From Watersipora subatra (lineage: Eukaryota; Bryozoa; Gymnolaemata; Cheilostomatida; Watersiporidae), in NCBI RefSeq assembly GCF_963576615.1, contig NC_088711.1, forward strand, positions 11,712,869 through 11,776,868: 64,000 nucleotides of DNA, in the 5' to 3' direction. This document shows positions 48,901 through 60,756 of this stretch, piece after piece. The position numbers and the translations under genes were made by a program. The stretch's first letter is position 1, and every line of letters begins with the position of its first letter. The notes below the pieces were generated by a model. That model ran no database searches. It was not told where the DNA came from and saw only the letters and a list, made by a program, of their open reading frames with translations.

Positions 48901-51900
48901 TGTCTGTCTCTGTCGATATTAGCTATTGTATTCAAATTTCAACGTTACATGTCTCTATTCCCTCAGTCTCTTCACGAAAGTGCGACTAAAGACATAAGGA
49001 TTCAAGCGGACAGCATTTCCACTTGAATCTGAGTTCTAAAAATGATCTCATTTATAAGATTTTATAATATAACTATTATATCTCTGGACTGGGTAGGTCA
49101 GGAAAGACTGAAATTACATCAAATTGGAGCTTGATATCTTAGCCTTGTATTGATATTATGCCTTTTTGCATCACTTCAATGGGGTGAGTTCATTTTCAAG
49201 GACTAGAATATCTTTAATGTAAGTTAAGAAATTATATTCCTTAATTGATTTAGTGTGTACTACTGAACTATGCATGTTAGTTAGTTTCAACAGAAATTTG
49301 TTACTGTTCCATTACTTGACTTTGTAGCAATGTACTTCACATTCAATTTAAATATGGAAGATTGTAGCTTTATATGAAGTAAAGTCTGGGTGTTTGATCT
49401 TGTAAATATTTGAAATCAGTTATGAGATAAACACAGCTACAACTGCTTAAGATTTCAATTGTTCAAATGCCTTTGCTCATTAACTTTGTACTAATAATAT
49501 TTAATACTTGAGAGACATTCTTTTATAATTCTCAAATAACCCAACTACCTGTCTGCCAGGATTGCGCAGAATTGTCATGAATTACACCATGAGTATTTTA
49601 GATTTATCCACGTTTCATCATCCAATCACAATATTAACTCTCTACAACACTTTCTACATTGAAAGCTAATTGTTAGTCTTTGTGAAAAGCTGCTAGTTTG
49701 TAAGAAACTGCAAACTAGGAGTGTTGGCTGATAGTGATGTTAAAACAAACCATTAAAAACTAAACATAGCTAACGTACCCATTATATTCATTAGCCAATT
49801 AAAATTTGCATAGACATTAACTTCCACAGCATTTCTTATTACTTTTAGAGTCACATCATAGTTACATTGTATATTGGAAATAGTTAATTTGAGGACATGT
49901 TTATATAATACCTTTTTCACATCTCCAAACCGTTCTATTATGATGTTCACGAAGCCCCTCAAATTGTGGATCAAATTAAACAATATGATAATCCACATGC
50001 ACTCATAATTTAAAAAACAAAAAGTGATGAAGTAACTCCGTGTGCAGATTAAACTAAGAGAGCCGATTCCCAACTTTACAAAGATCATTATAACAGCAAT
50101 GTCATGCATTAGTTTTGTTATTCTCGAAGGATGATAACCAGTAGTATTTTAATGGTTATTCTAATTCATCTGACCAAACGCAGTGAAAACAATTGCTGCA
50201 AGACAAACTTTGGGTCAATAAAATGGAACGACTGTTTTTAAGTTGTGTTATCATTAGAGTTGTCTGCTTCTGCGAAGTCAGAAGTACATCGCTTGTTTAT
50301 CCCATTTGCTATTCTCTCTCATACAATTCTGGTCTTAATTATAAATTAGCATTAGGCTACTATGGAAGTGGTTTAGCAAAATAATACCCTACCAATACCT
50401 AGGCAGACCAAACGCAAATTATGCGTATACCTAACTATACGCATAATTATTCGAAGTTGTGACCGAATTTTCAAGTTCAAATTCCATATGATGCATTATT
50501 TTTCTACCAACATTCAACCATCGCTTTGAACAGATGAGCGAACACGGCTCTTATCATAGTAAAGTTTTCTTCAAGATGAACATCAAAGTATGAAATCTTC
50601 AACTATCATTTAAGCAATGTAATATTCGCATGCAATAGTACATGGAGTTTCCCTCTGGTAGATCGCTGGATCTGCCTTTCTGTGAAATGTAAAGAATGGG
50701 TTTCAAACAAATAATGATGTGTGTAGCTACATGTATGTCTTATGATATACTCTTAACCAGGGTGGGAAAAAACCACAGCTTCTATGAAAAAAAATCGAAT
50801 AAATCAGGTTTTTTGGTTTAAACCGGTTTTCATGATTTAAACTGGTTTTTTTATGGTTTGTATAATTTTACCAAGGTTTTTGTTATTTCAAATCTAATTA
50901 ACGTGGCTTACTATAGCTGCATGATTGAGTATTGAAAATACATATGTGCGATCATCTGTTAAAGATGGTACTTTAGGAGTTGTTATGAGAAAAAGGGAAA
51001 AAACATATGGAAATTTCAGAATTAACCTTTAATCAAACATGAATGAAGTGAATATATTACATACAGCTCTATGTATAAATAGGAATACTAATCTCAGTGA
51101 TTAGCCGTGTGGTAGTGAAGAGCAGCTAGGCATTTTGCTACATGTGCTTTAAGCCTATCTGAGTGACCTTGCATTATGACAGCACACTTATTACATCTTG
51201 CCTTAAAGTTTTTGCCTTCTGTAGTTTGAGTGAAAAACTGCCAAACGAAATCCTGTTTGCGAGGCGTGTTGGAAATTCGAGGTACAACTTCAACTTTTTA
51301 AAACACAAAAAACTTGATAAACTGAATTCTAATAATCCAACTATTTTGACTTGTGCCCACTAAATGATATATTAGTTTGCAAACTTTTGCCCAAAAGGAT
51401 TTTATTGTTTTAATTTCTAATTATAAGCAATCCTCTCTCGCTGGTTAGACTTGAAATAGTTGTCATTCATCATTAGAGACGATGATGGGATTAGTATATT
51501 TCACATGGTTTTCACATTTCATCAGTAAAGGAATCATCATATCACTGAATAAAAACACTTAAAAGTGAAATTTACCAACTCATTGTTGTACTAGGATTTC
51601 ATGTAGTTGCAACTTGCGCTCTACCACCACCTTACTACCATGTGCTAAATGAGCTTCAACAGCTGATAATTACATATAATTGCATTTCTATCACACAGGA
51701 ACTACTAGGAGCTTAAAATATTATGTTTTTCACAAAAAATGATGAAAAACCATAAAAACTGATTTTTTCTGGCTGGTTTAAACTGCTTCGTTTAAACCCT
51801 GGATTTAAATCGAGCCAACCCTGCTTTTAACCAATTATTAATTAGATCTTGAGATTGCAACATAATAATATGTCTGCATGTGCGTGTTATAAATAAAGTT

Positions 51901-54900
51901 TTGCAATTTCTCAAAATCACCAGACGATTCGATAATGCAAATGTGTAATACCAAATCGCGATGTTATTATTATGTAAAAAAGACTTGCAAATTTGTGATA
52001 AGATTTATCTGCATATTTTAACTTTAAAAAAATTGTTTTGTGTAATATAATTAAGTATAATTAGAATAATTAATACATATAATTAGAAACATTCATGACT
52101 GCCTGTGTCTGTGAATGGCCTTGGAATGACTGTATTATAACACTAGAAGGCCTCTGCATTGTAGTTCCAATATCGCTCACTCTAAAAATCGTCAGGTGTG
52201 AAATAAATCGCCATTACACAATTAAATCGTTTATACAATTAGCGATATAACATTAAATGCTAGCGATTTCCAAATCGTCTACCTTCGAAATCGCAACCAA
52301 ACAATTACACCGCCATATCGCGAAGCTCTAGTTATAAATACTTACAACGTGTATGCGAACGCATTAAGTCAATAAGGAAGATGCTAGTTGACCATGCATA
52401 TATCAAACTTTAAATAAGCTAGTGTCTGATAAGCCTATAATTGTCATACTAAATTTGAAAATAGCTGTCTGATGACCCTACGCTAACCTTGAATTGAGTG
52501 CCAAACCAGAATTGGACGACCGTATCTCTGTTCAGCTGGCACCAGATGTAGAGGACAGACATGACCATGGGGTCAAAGAGCAGTGGAAAATCAAGCATAA
52601 GACAGAGGACTACAAGTGCCAGCCAGTTAAATATCAGCAAGAATAAATAGTCAGCTGTCTTGCCTGCGAAGGCTCCTACAATATACAATACGTAACTTCA
52701 CTTCAATGTATAATGTAAGAACAACGACATTAGAGAGAATTGGAAATAACACATATGGTCAGCAAATTCTTGATAGATAGAAGTGCCACACTTAAATCAA
52801 TACTGATGCAACTAAATCTTGACATATAAAGTGGATCTATTCCAATTTTTGATTTCTATGACGAGCCTGTCATAAATTGGAGCAAACATTCTTATAAAAA
52901 GCATTGGGTATGGTTTAATTTGTTTCAGAGCTTAAAACACAAAGATACATTCTTTAAATGATTATATAAAGCAAGGAAACAAATGCATTATAGTAAAAAC
53001 CTATATTGTACTGTATGTAAAACAGAACTAACAAAGGAATAATAGGGTTTCATGAATTGATAATTCTTACAGCCCCTTACAGACATGGACCAGAAATGTT
53101 GACTCGGCTGAGTGATAGAACTACACAGTGTGACTCAATATAATTCACATTAGTCATAGTATAGATTAACTTGACTTAAATATTTTTAATATATTTATGT
53201 TTTCTTTTTATGTCTGCAAGCTTTTATTCACAAAACTGTTTCATGAAATTTCAGACGTCGTAAGTCAGCAAGCGAGCACTTAGCATGGCGAGGGAATTAC
53301 TTGTTCAAAGTATACATCACATGTTGAACATTGCGCATAGAGAAGTGACTAAGTCAGGGTTTAACCAGATATATGCAAAAATGATGATCGGAAGAGCATT
53401 TATTTTATATTTCATAACAAAATATTTCTTACATATTTCATATTATATTCCATAACATCTTCTAGAAACTAAAAGCAAATAAAGACATCTCCATCTTCAA
53501 ACAAGCACAATGGCCCAGTTTACATTTACGTGTCTCTAAGGTAAAGTAACAATAAAACAATTCTTTTTATTGTTTATTACTTAATTTAGTTTTAAACAAA
53601 ATTTTTACATATAATTTAGTGTTTACATCTAGCTTTTACATGGCGGCATAAAATTAATTTATTTTACTACTTTGTGTGATTACGAGCAATATTTAAGATA
53701 GAACATAGTGTCATAATCTTTTAGGCTGTGAAAAGAATTAAACAAATTACAGTGTATTCTCATAGGAGTATTGTTTCAGCATAATGACAGCTTTAGCATA
53801 CAAACTAAAACTCGGGAGTAAATTAACTTCGTATGCATTCTTACTACAGTATATCGGCACTAAAGCATCCTATAAGAAATGACTAGCCCAACTTATAGCA
53901 GCCAACACAGAATGTATCTTTGCAAATTTATATGAGGCACAAACAGTCATTTTTATAATGACAAACCGCATACCTGACTCAAGTCTGTTTGAGTAAGAGT
54001 AGAGGAAATACAGGGTGATGAGGTAATGAAATCCGGTGGCAGGTGTGATGGGATAATATAAGACACTCGTGAAAGGTCTCCATATCTGAAACAACAGGTC
54101 TTTAGTGAAACATTGCGTTGACGACATGATGAAGGACCAGATGAAAGTATGCAAACCAGAAAAATTACCAAAAGCTCTACGAGTGGAGATCACTGACAAA
54201 TATAGTGGTAGTTATACCAGAAACGAACATTATCTTCATGCACTGAAAAGACGAAAGGAACTGATTCCATGAATATGTAGCAAAAATTATGTTGAGTGTC
54301 TTTTCTAGTTCATGAAAAGGCAATATGTAAGAGGCTTCCTAAGAACTTTCATAATAAATCGATCTGATGAATAAAAGCCTGATGCTCACAATCAACTCGA
54401 GCAAAACATTTTATTGCGTTGCAATCATCCAAAACATTTGCACATCTGCGATGGCCATGAAAATATTAGCTATCGGTTCATATAGTGAATGGAGACTGAT
54501 AGCCAATATTCAGATATGTTAGTTACACCATTTAATGAATAAAATAGCAAGTTATATTAAAATAACACACTCTTTTAATAATAACACACTCATTCTTTAC
54601 ACGACTCGCTACAAAAGCTAAAGTTTCACTAGTTAAACATAGATTTTATTCTAAGTGAAAACAGATCTTATAGTTTCCTTCAGGAAGTAAAATAGCTAAA
54701 CTGATACCTAAATGCTCAGTTCTATAGAGCCAATTGGTCTTTAAAATCGGATACATTACCTGAAATCTGTTAATGAGACTGTAATTCAGTATCATATTGT
54801 GATAGCTGAGAAGTCCAAATCTTCCAGCAAGTGGGAAAATGATACTTCCAGCGAACCAGTACCTTGTAATGACTGGAATGCTTTGAAACCACAGACCAAT

Positions 54901-54915
54901 ATCATTTCCGGACAT
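45978..54915 (-). CDS. DERL1: DERL1, Derlin-1 of ER-associated degradation
   Basis: Multi-pass ER membrane pseudoprotease of the rhomboid family; it takes part in moving misfolded proteins to the cytosol and binds p97/VCP (family knowledge). Six minus-strand exons, 54760-54915, 53974-54085, 52488-52675, 46597-46649, 46376-46486, 45978-46119, join in frame to 253 residues (human 251). Exon 1 has WFQSIPVITRYWFAG. Exon 2 begins IWRP, the conserved WR loop motif (W54, R55), then ATGFHYLITLYFLYSYS. Exon 3 has ADYLFLLIFNW and MSVLYIWCQLNRD then FWFGTQFK. Exon 4 has YLPWILLAFN, exon 5 GHLYFFLMFKYP. The tail HWGQGNQLGG fits the SHP box that binds p97. Human Derlin-1, not Derlin-2/3, has this tail, which supports the name. 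Intron 3 (5.8 kb) carries Helitrons and a hAT element. Confidence 0.96.
47797..48183 (+). mobile_element. Helitron-like element, family A copy 3 (387 bp)
   Basis: It begins CCTATATAC after an A (the usual TC is CC here) and ends CTAG before a T, with hairpin ACCCGGGCAACATTGGGT at 48155-48172 and an antisense tRNA-like module at 47885-47950. It is followed within 72 bp of AT repeat by another Helitron-like element in the same direction. Confidence 0.75.
48256..48699 (+). mobile_element. Helitron-like element, family C copy 2 (about 444 bp)
   Basis: It starts TCTCAATGTTTTTTG after an A (or within the AT repeat just before) and ends CTAG before a T at 48699. The antisense tRNA-like module at 48319-48392 shows GAGTTCAAATCC on the minus strand. 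The 3' 100 bp match 24275-24377. Confidence 0.6.
48711..48975. mobile_element. Half copy of the TTAA fold-back MITE
   Basis: CAAAGATGAAC onward matches the left arm and centre of 24419-24858, but the right arm is missing and no TTAA is seen. As at 24.4 kb, it begins a few bases after the end of a family C Helitron. Confidence 0.6.
50400..50565 (-). mobile_element. Probable Helitron-like 5' part, TCTTTACT family
   Basis: On the minus strand it reads CTTTACTATGATAAGAGCC from about 50565, followed by a weak tRNA-like region around GGAATTTGAACTTG. The first T is changed and no clear 3' end was found near 50400. Confidence 0.4.
50758..51823. mobile_element. hAT-type non-autonomous DNA transposon (1066 bp)
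   Basis: The ends CAGGGTGGG and CCAACCCTG are inverted copies of the hAT start CAGGGTTGG with one difference. CTCTTAAC (50750-50757) and CTTTTAAC (51824-51831) are an 8-bp target duplication with one mismatch, as expected for hAT. Both subterminal regions carry GGTTTAAACC-type repeats. The 66-codon frame inside shows no transposase homology. It lies in DERL1 intron 3. Confidence 0.8.
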
Positions 54916-57900
54916 GGTGAAAGCGTTAAAATCGACCCTGAAATCACATCAGCAAACCTTATAATATATGTCATTAAGAATGTAGCCTTGAAAATTGGAG
55001 TAATTTGCTAGGACATTGCTGTGACGTAAATAATCCAAGTGAGAAAAGTCACTACTGCTTCAGAAACAAAAGCATACCAAACAAGTTACACTACAAGTTC
55101 TTTGTTACAGACTCATTCTAATAACTATCAGAGATGAAAGGTTTGCAAGCATGCTGTACTTTCAAATTGTTTTTCAAATAATCTATTACAAAACCTAATT
55201 ACACGAATAATAATTTCATCGAACTATTTACCACAATCTATATTTATGAGTAAATACTTGTAGCAAATATCAGGTAGATTTGATATTAACTACTTACTAA
55301 ACACATTAGAAGCCAAAGCGACTTCCGATTTAGCTATGAACCAAAGAACACCTATAATATTATGACCTTGGAAGTACTTTGTAGCTGCATATAGCGTCAG
55401 GACTTTGCACACGACCACCTCACCATACAAATCTTTCAACATATGATGTGGATTTTGTGCAAATATTTGACTCTAAACCTGATGTAATTTACTACATACT
55501 ACTTTTAAAGTTTTTTAACAACATTTCATTTTGTAAGTGAAACAGAAGAAGCTGGTGAAAATTAAAAATAAAACATAATATAAAAATAATAAACAATATA
55601 TAAGCCAAGTTAGTGTAAACTTGACAAAATTTAAGTTTAAGTTATGTTGTGTATCTCTATTACCACCATTACCTCCAAACCGAAGCAGCATCGATCCTAC
55701 ACTTCTGTTTTTGTATTATCAATAAAGTAACAAGGAAAGCCTCATTCTATTTCTTTTTATTACTTTGCGAATTTAATTTTGTAGATAGTTTTATGCAATG
55801 CATTTGTTTTAGTACCACATGTAGTTAATGCTTAATTATCCTTAGGTTTTGGATTATAAAAATTAACAAAATTGGAAATTTTTATGTTAGAGGTTTGACT
55901 AAGACAGGTGATGGTGCAACTAAAACATTCAAAGTTTCAAGTTGTTAGGCAGTATTAAGGTTTACCCACATATTGTCTTCCAAATTGAATTAACTTTGTA
56001 GATTGCTTTTTTGCTATATACTAAAAAAATTGGATTATACCTACTTACTTTCATGAAACCCAACACTGCCTAGTCAGCTAGTGTCAATACCGTGGCTGCA
56101 TCTTGTAAACAACATAAATATCATTGCTGGATCTTCGTGAGCACAAAAAGTTAAAGTTGATACAAATGTTGGCATGATAAGAGCAATGCATTTGAACCTA
56201 AATTTTATTATATTTAGCAAAAGAAAATTTTCAGAAGTAAACTTGCAAAAAGATATTATAGCCTTCAAAGCTCTGACAATCTATAGGTACAAAACAATAT
56301 GATCATATTACAGTTTTCCAAACTCACGAATAACTAAATGTTGTATTTCACCTGTAGCTAATTAGATGTTCAATATTTGATTTATGTCTGCTTTAAAGCA
56401 TGCCATTATGTTGAAGTGATATTAATTCAAATTTAGTAATTATTGTTCTAATTCTCTTGTCTTGTTAAAACATAAACTATTACATAATCTTTCAAATGAT
56501 TATTTGTAAACTTAAAATGGAAAATAAAAGGAGCAGCAGCATTCTTAAGAGTTTTATTGGATACAAAAGACAAAGAACTTTCGGAACATAGTTCCACAAC
56601 CAACTTTTAGAGAGCTAAATGACTGAACAGAGTGGGTGGGCCTGATTGAGCTTCATCAAACCGATTGCCTCAAAAACTGTGCGTTGTTATGAGTAGCGAA
56701 ATTGCACTTCAGAGATAAAGCTGAAACATTTAATGGATCAACTTGTAAATGATTTGCTCGCATCACCATACTTAAAGCAATTACTTGAAAAATCTTGTTG
56801 ATGTGTGTCATTCCCCTTTTCCAGCTGTTTTTATTTGTTTTGGCTGACTTAAAAAACATTTCAACATGTCTCTGGCCCTTTCTCACATTTCAGCTTGTAG
56901 AATGAATTTTACCTGTGACTGCCGCAACGTTAATTCAACATCATAGCCAAACTACTTCCTCCGCAAATTGACAAGTACAAGACAGAACAAAGTGAGTCAA
57001 CCTTTGAGATGACAGAACAAATTAGTGTAACTTGAACTAAAAATCACAGTAGTTAGATTAGCCACTCAATTTATACAAGATATACACAATTGCAACAGCC
57101 TTGTGCTGGTGCACTTGCTTCCTAGGTTCAATACTTTTTTGTTTCTCACAGATCGTTTCTCTTTTTTATGACTCATCATTAGTACCAACCCAAATGAGAG
57201 TTACTCAATCTAGTCTCTATTAACTCTATGGTTTTTAGATACTTCATACATAATAATTCCAACATCAACAAAAAACTGACTTTTATGGAACTATAAAAAA
57301 CATAATTGTCTCTTTGGAAAAAATTAACAGTAAAATCTTATTAACTCTGTGTGTACATGGATCTCGTGTATTTCAAAGCTTACTCAAATTACAACTACTT
57401 TTTGCCAGAAAGCTTGTAACTTAAGGATTATTACAGTGCAAATCTCAGAGTGGTCACCTGAGTGATCACGTAAAAACTTAATTATTTGCTTTAAATTACT
57501 AAACAAAATTTAAATAAAGAAATAACAATATTGGCATATCCCTCCTAGCCATACCACTCAGGAGAATCAAAATTGTATGCAACTTCAAATGTTAATCAAT
57601 TCTGTTGTAAATATATTTGAAAAATTACTAAAAAACTAATTGTAATATTAACCAAATGATTGTGATCTGAAAAGAGCTTAAGCTACAATGTTAAACATTA
57701 GGTGAGAAAAAATCATTCAAAATCCACTGAAGAGTCAGAGCCCATTGGTATGCAATAGGTTACAGCATACAGTTACCAAATGAACATGCATATTGAATAA
57801 AAAGAGGATCAAAAAAATAGAACAGATATCAACACCAGAGCAATACATTGACATCCTTTAAACTGAACATCACCAAAAACAAACTGATATTGACCAACTA

Positions 57901-59842
57901 ATCAGAAAAAGGGGGATGGAGCAGCAAAGATAATCAGCAAGCGTGTTAAAGCTAAAAAGTCAGAAGAATGCAAGATGAAAACATACCATGGTCACGAGCC
58001 AGCAGTTTTGCCATATTAAATAAATTGTATATGAAGGCTCGTCATACCTTTTAACTATCTACGGGCAAGCCTTAATTTGGCTCTGCTTGGAAAAAAGAGC
58101 AAATTAAATAAATTTAGACAAATAAAAAGGTTTGGCTCAACAACACATGCCAAAACGCGACATTACATCAACAACAGTACCTAACCACAACACATTCATA
58201 TTTAGTAACTGGATTCTTTTTCTTCTCTTTTAATTTATAACAGTCTAATAATTATCCCACACCCTACAATATGCAGTATAGTATGACCAAATATTTTGTC
58301 CGACGCATGATGAGCCCAGTTCACTACGCCACATATTTATATTCTATTAAGGATTCTCTAAACTTCAATTGTACAGTAGTTGAAAAACTAATGTCTATAA
58401 TATCCCTGCTACCCTTAGTAATCCAATGCAGAAATAATTGCTGAAAAGCAGTTTTTTGTCATAAACACTACTATTTCTGGCAACCACTTATTTAACGTAA
58501 TGTACATCTTTATTAGAGTTTCATAACAGAAATGAACAAAGCAACAAAAAACTACGTGTCGCATTTCGACAGGGCGGATTAGCTTACTAAAGGAGCTTGG
58601 TGGAATCGACAAATCGGTTTTGCGCAAAATAGTTTCATTTGCACTCGCTAAATCTTAGCCATCTTTCTGTCAAAAATGTTACTCCATATTTTCCCTTACG
58701 ATTTTATATACCGCATCTCTTTGACAAATTCATGTTTTTTTTATAAACCTAGATGAAGGTGTAAAGGTTTCTAATAAACATCGCAAGACAATCATGGTAA
58801 TTGTAAACAATGTCTAAGTTTAGTTTATCATGCTATCGTTTGATTTGAATAACGCTTAGTTTACTGCTGTTAGATTTGTGGCTAAATATAGTAAAGCCGC
58901 ATTGGTCCGCTAATTATGCTTTTTCAAACACATTCGTAATTTTTTTAAACAATTCTCCGGTTTGACAGCTGTATGATAGATAAATTACTGCGAGAAGTTA
59001 TGACTTTTAAATTGTTTTGTGTTTACCTGCAATACAACGTTTTAAGACCCAATATTAGATCATCTGAATAAGCTACTTTAGCGCAATTGTACGTAGAAGT
59101 AAGAATACTCGTATTTCAATTGTCTGATTTTGAAGATTGACAATCTAGTTTTTAACGTGTGCTTGGGTCTACGTATTTCCTCTACTGTTTACTAATTATT
59201 TGTTGTTAAAAACTTCAACTAAATCAGCTACAGCGTCTTTGTTTATTTCGATTGACACTTCTTTTGGCATGTAGCAAAACATATTGTTGATGATTATTAA
59301 TGCCATTAAAAAGTTATACATGCATATTGTATCGTATATTTGGAATACATCAATATGATTATCTAGGCATTACCTATTCATATTTGTTCATTTGCCGGCC
59401 ACTTCATATTTGCCGGCAATACTAGGCTGGATCAGACTAGTATTGCCGTCAGATTTAAAAACTACAGTTACTATAAATATTTCTGTTTGAAAAGGTGACT
59501 GTTGTGATACAATTAACTCTCAGTTTTATCCATCATTATGGTGCCCGTCAAAACTGGGTTTGCTTGCGTATAGATTTATTCCCGACTTCACAGATTTAAC
59601 TTAGCTAATTTTTGAGTAACACTATTTTAGCTGAATTGGATGTTTTTTTTGATAAAAAATTTAATCCTAGGCCTTATTTCATGTGTGTTCATACTACCAT
59701 CGGTGCCTTTTTTATAATTTGACAAAATTGAGCTTTGTCATTCTTTAAATAATTACTCATACCTAATACTAAACCATATGTTAGTGGTGAAAATGCTGTT
59801 CATTATGTTCGCTTCAAACTTTTGCAGAATGAGCTATGAGTA
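54916..59842. other. Intergenic, no gene seen
   Basis: It holds the DERL1 promoter by position and AT-rich sequence. No ZZ-domain or EF-hand exons of a dystrobrevin gene were seen here, although the frame that follows would call for them. Minus-strand frames up to 76 codons have no homology. Confidence 0.5.
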
Positions 59843-60580
59843 ATGGAGTTTCCACGGATTGATGATGAACATAATTTAATAGCGAGATACGCTGCCACGC
59901 TACTTAGCTATGAAACTACTTCTTCAGATCGAGACCAGCAGCAAAATCTTGCAAATTCTCTCACCAGCAGCAGTGACTCCTTTCAATTGACCACCGAGTT
60001 CAAAGATCACCAAAACCTCATCAATGAATTGGAAGCAAGTAACAGGCAGATAATGGAGGAAATACAGCATCTACGACAAGCAAAAGATGGATCATTTTCA
60101 AATTCCAATTTGATATTTGAATTACAAATGTTAAAGCAGCACAAAGGAGAGCTTGAAGGTCGGATGAATAAGCTTCAAGATGGTCGCCGTGACCTTATAG
60201 AACAATTGGAAGGACTAATGGGATTACTCAAGTCTCGAGATGGTGCAAAAAATAGCCAGCACTCATCTCCACTACACAAAGTGGCTTCTTTGCATCATAG
60301 AGAACTAGGTCACAGTCCACGGCATGACAAGATGTATGCTAATGGATCAGCAAGTGCCTCACCAAAGTTAACACCTCAGCATTCTATATCATCCACTTCC
60401 TCTTCTGTATACAGCAGTCGAACAAAGAGACAGTTCAGTGAGTTGTTTACTGCTGCCGATGCTATCAACGACGCGTTGTCACACCTGGTAAATCATGTGA
60501 CTACAGATGAAGACACGGACAGCAGCCCATGTGCTGCTTTTCCCACAAGCCACTCTGATTTTGATACAGTTGAGTACTGA
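59843..60580 (+). CDS. Dystrobrevin-like protein, C-terminal coiled-coil half only
   Basis: Dystrobrevins bind dystrophin and syntrophins at the plasma membrane through C-terminal coiled coils. This single 245-codon frame is colinear with that half of the family: DDEHNLIARYAATL (residues 7-20), coiled coil LINELEASNRQIMEEIQHLR (59-78), then FELQMLKQHKGELEGRM and GRRDLIEQLEGLMGLLK (92-130), a Ser-rich linker, and AADAINDALSHLVNHV near 205-220. The EF-hand and ZZ parts are absent and no upstream exons were found. TGA stands two codons before the ATG in frame, so 59843 is a true start or the frame opens at a splice site (TTTTGCAG at 59820-59827, or GAG before 59849). It could be a short-isoform first coding exon, the last exon of a larger gene, or an old retrocopy. 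AATAAA at 60751. Confidence 0.82.
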   Translation: MEFPRIDDEHNLIARYAATLLSYETTSSDRDQQQNLANSLTSSSDSFQLTTEFKDHQNLINELEASNRQIMEEIQHLRQAKDGSFSNSNLIFELQMLKQHKGELEGRMNKLQDGRRDLIEQLEGLMGLLKSRDGAKNSQHSSPLHKVASLHHRELGHSPRHDKMYANGSASASPKLTPQHSISSTSSSVYSSRTKRQFSELFTAADAINDALSHLVNHVTTDEDTDSSPCAAFPTSHSDFDTVEY

Positions 60581-60750
60581 GTAAATGCTTCACCTTTTAC
60601 ACTGTTTGCACTGCTGCACGCACGAGTTTCACTCGCATTAGACTGCCATCATATTGCCAATAGTTCTATTGATGTTGTTTGTTTCTTTTTTTACTGTTTT
60701 GTATACGTTAATAGTTTTATTCACTATTTTCATATTTTTGGTTACATATT

Positions 60751-60756
60751 AATAAA
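60751..60756 (+). terminator. Poly(A) signal of the dystrobrevin-like gene
   Basis: AATAAA 170 bp after the stop, followed by GT-rich sequence (GAGTTGGTGAATTTTGG). No poly(A) tract is left in the genome here. Confidence 0.65.
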
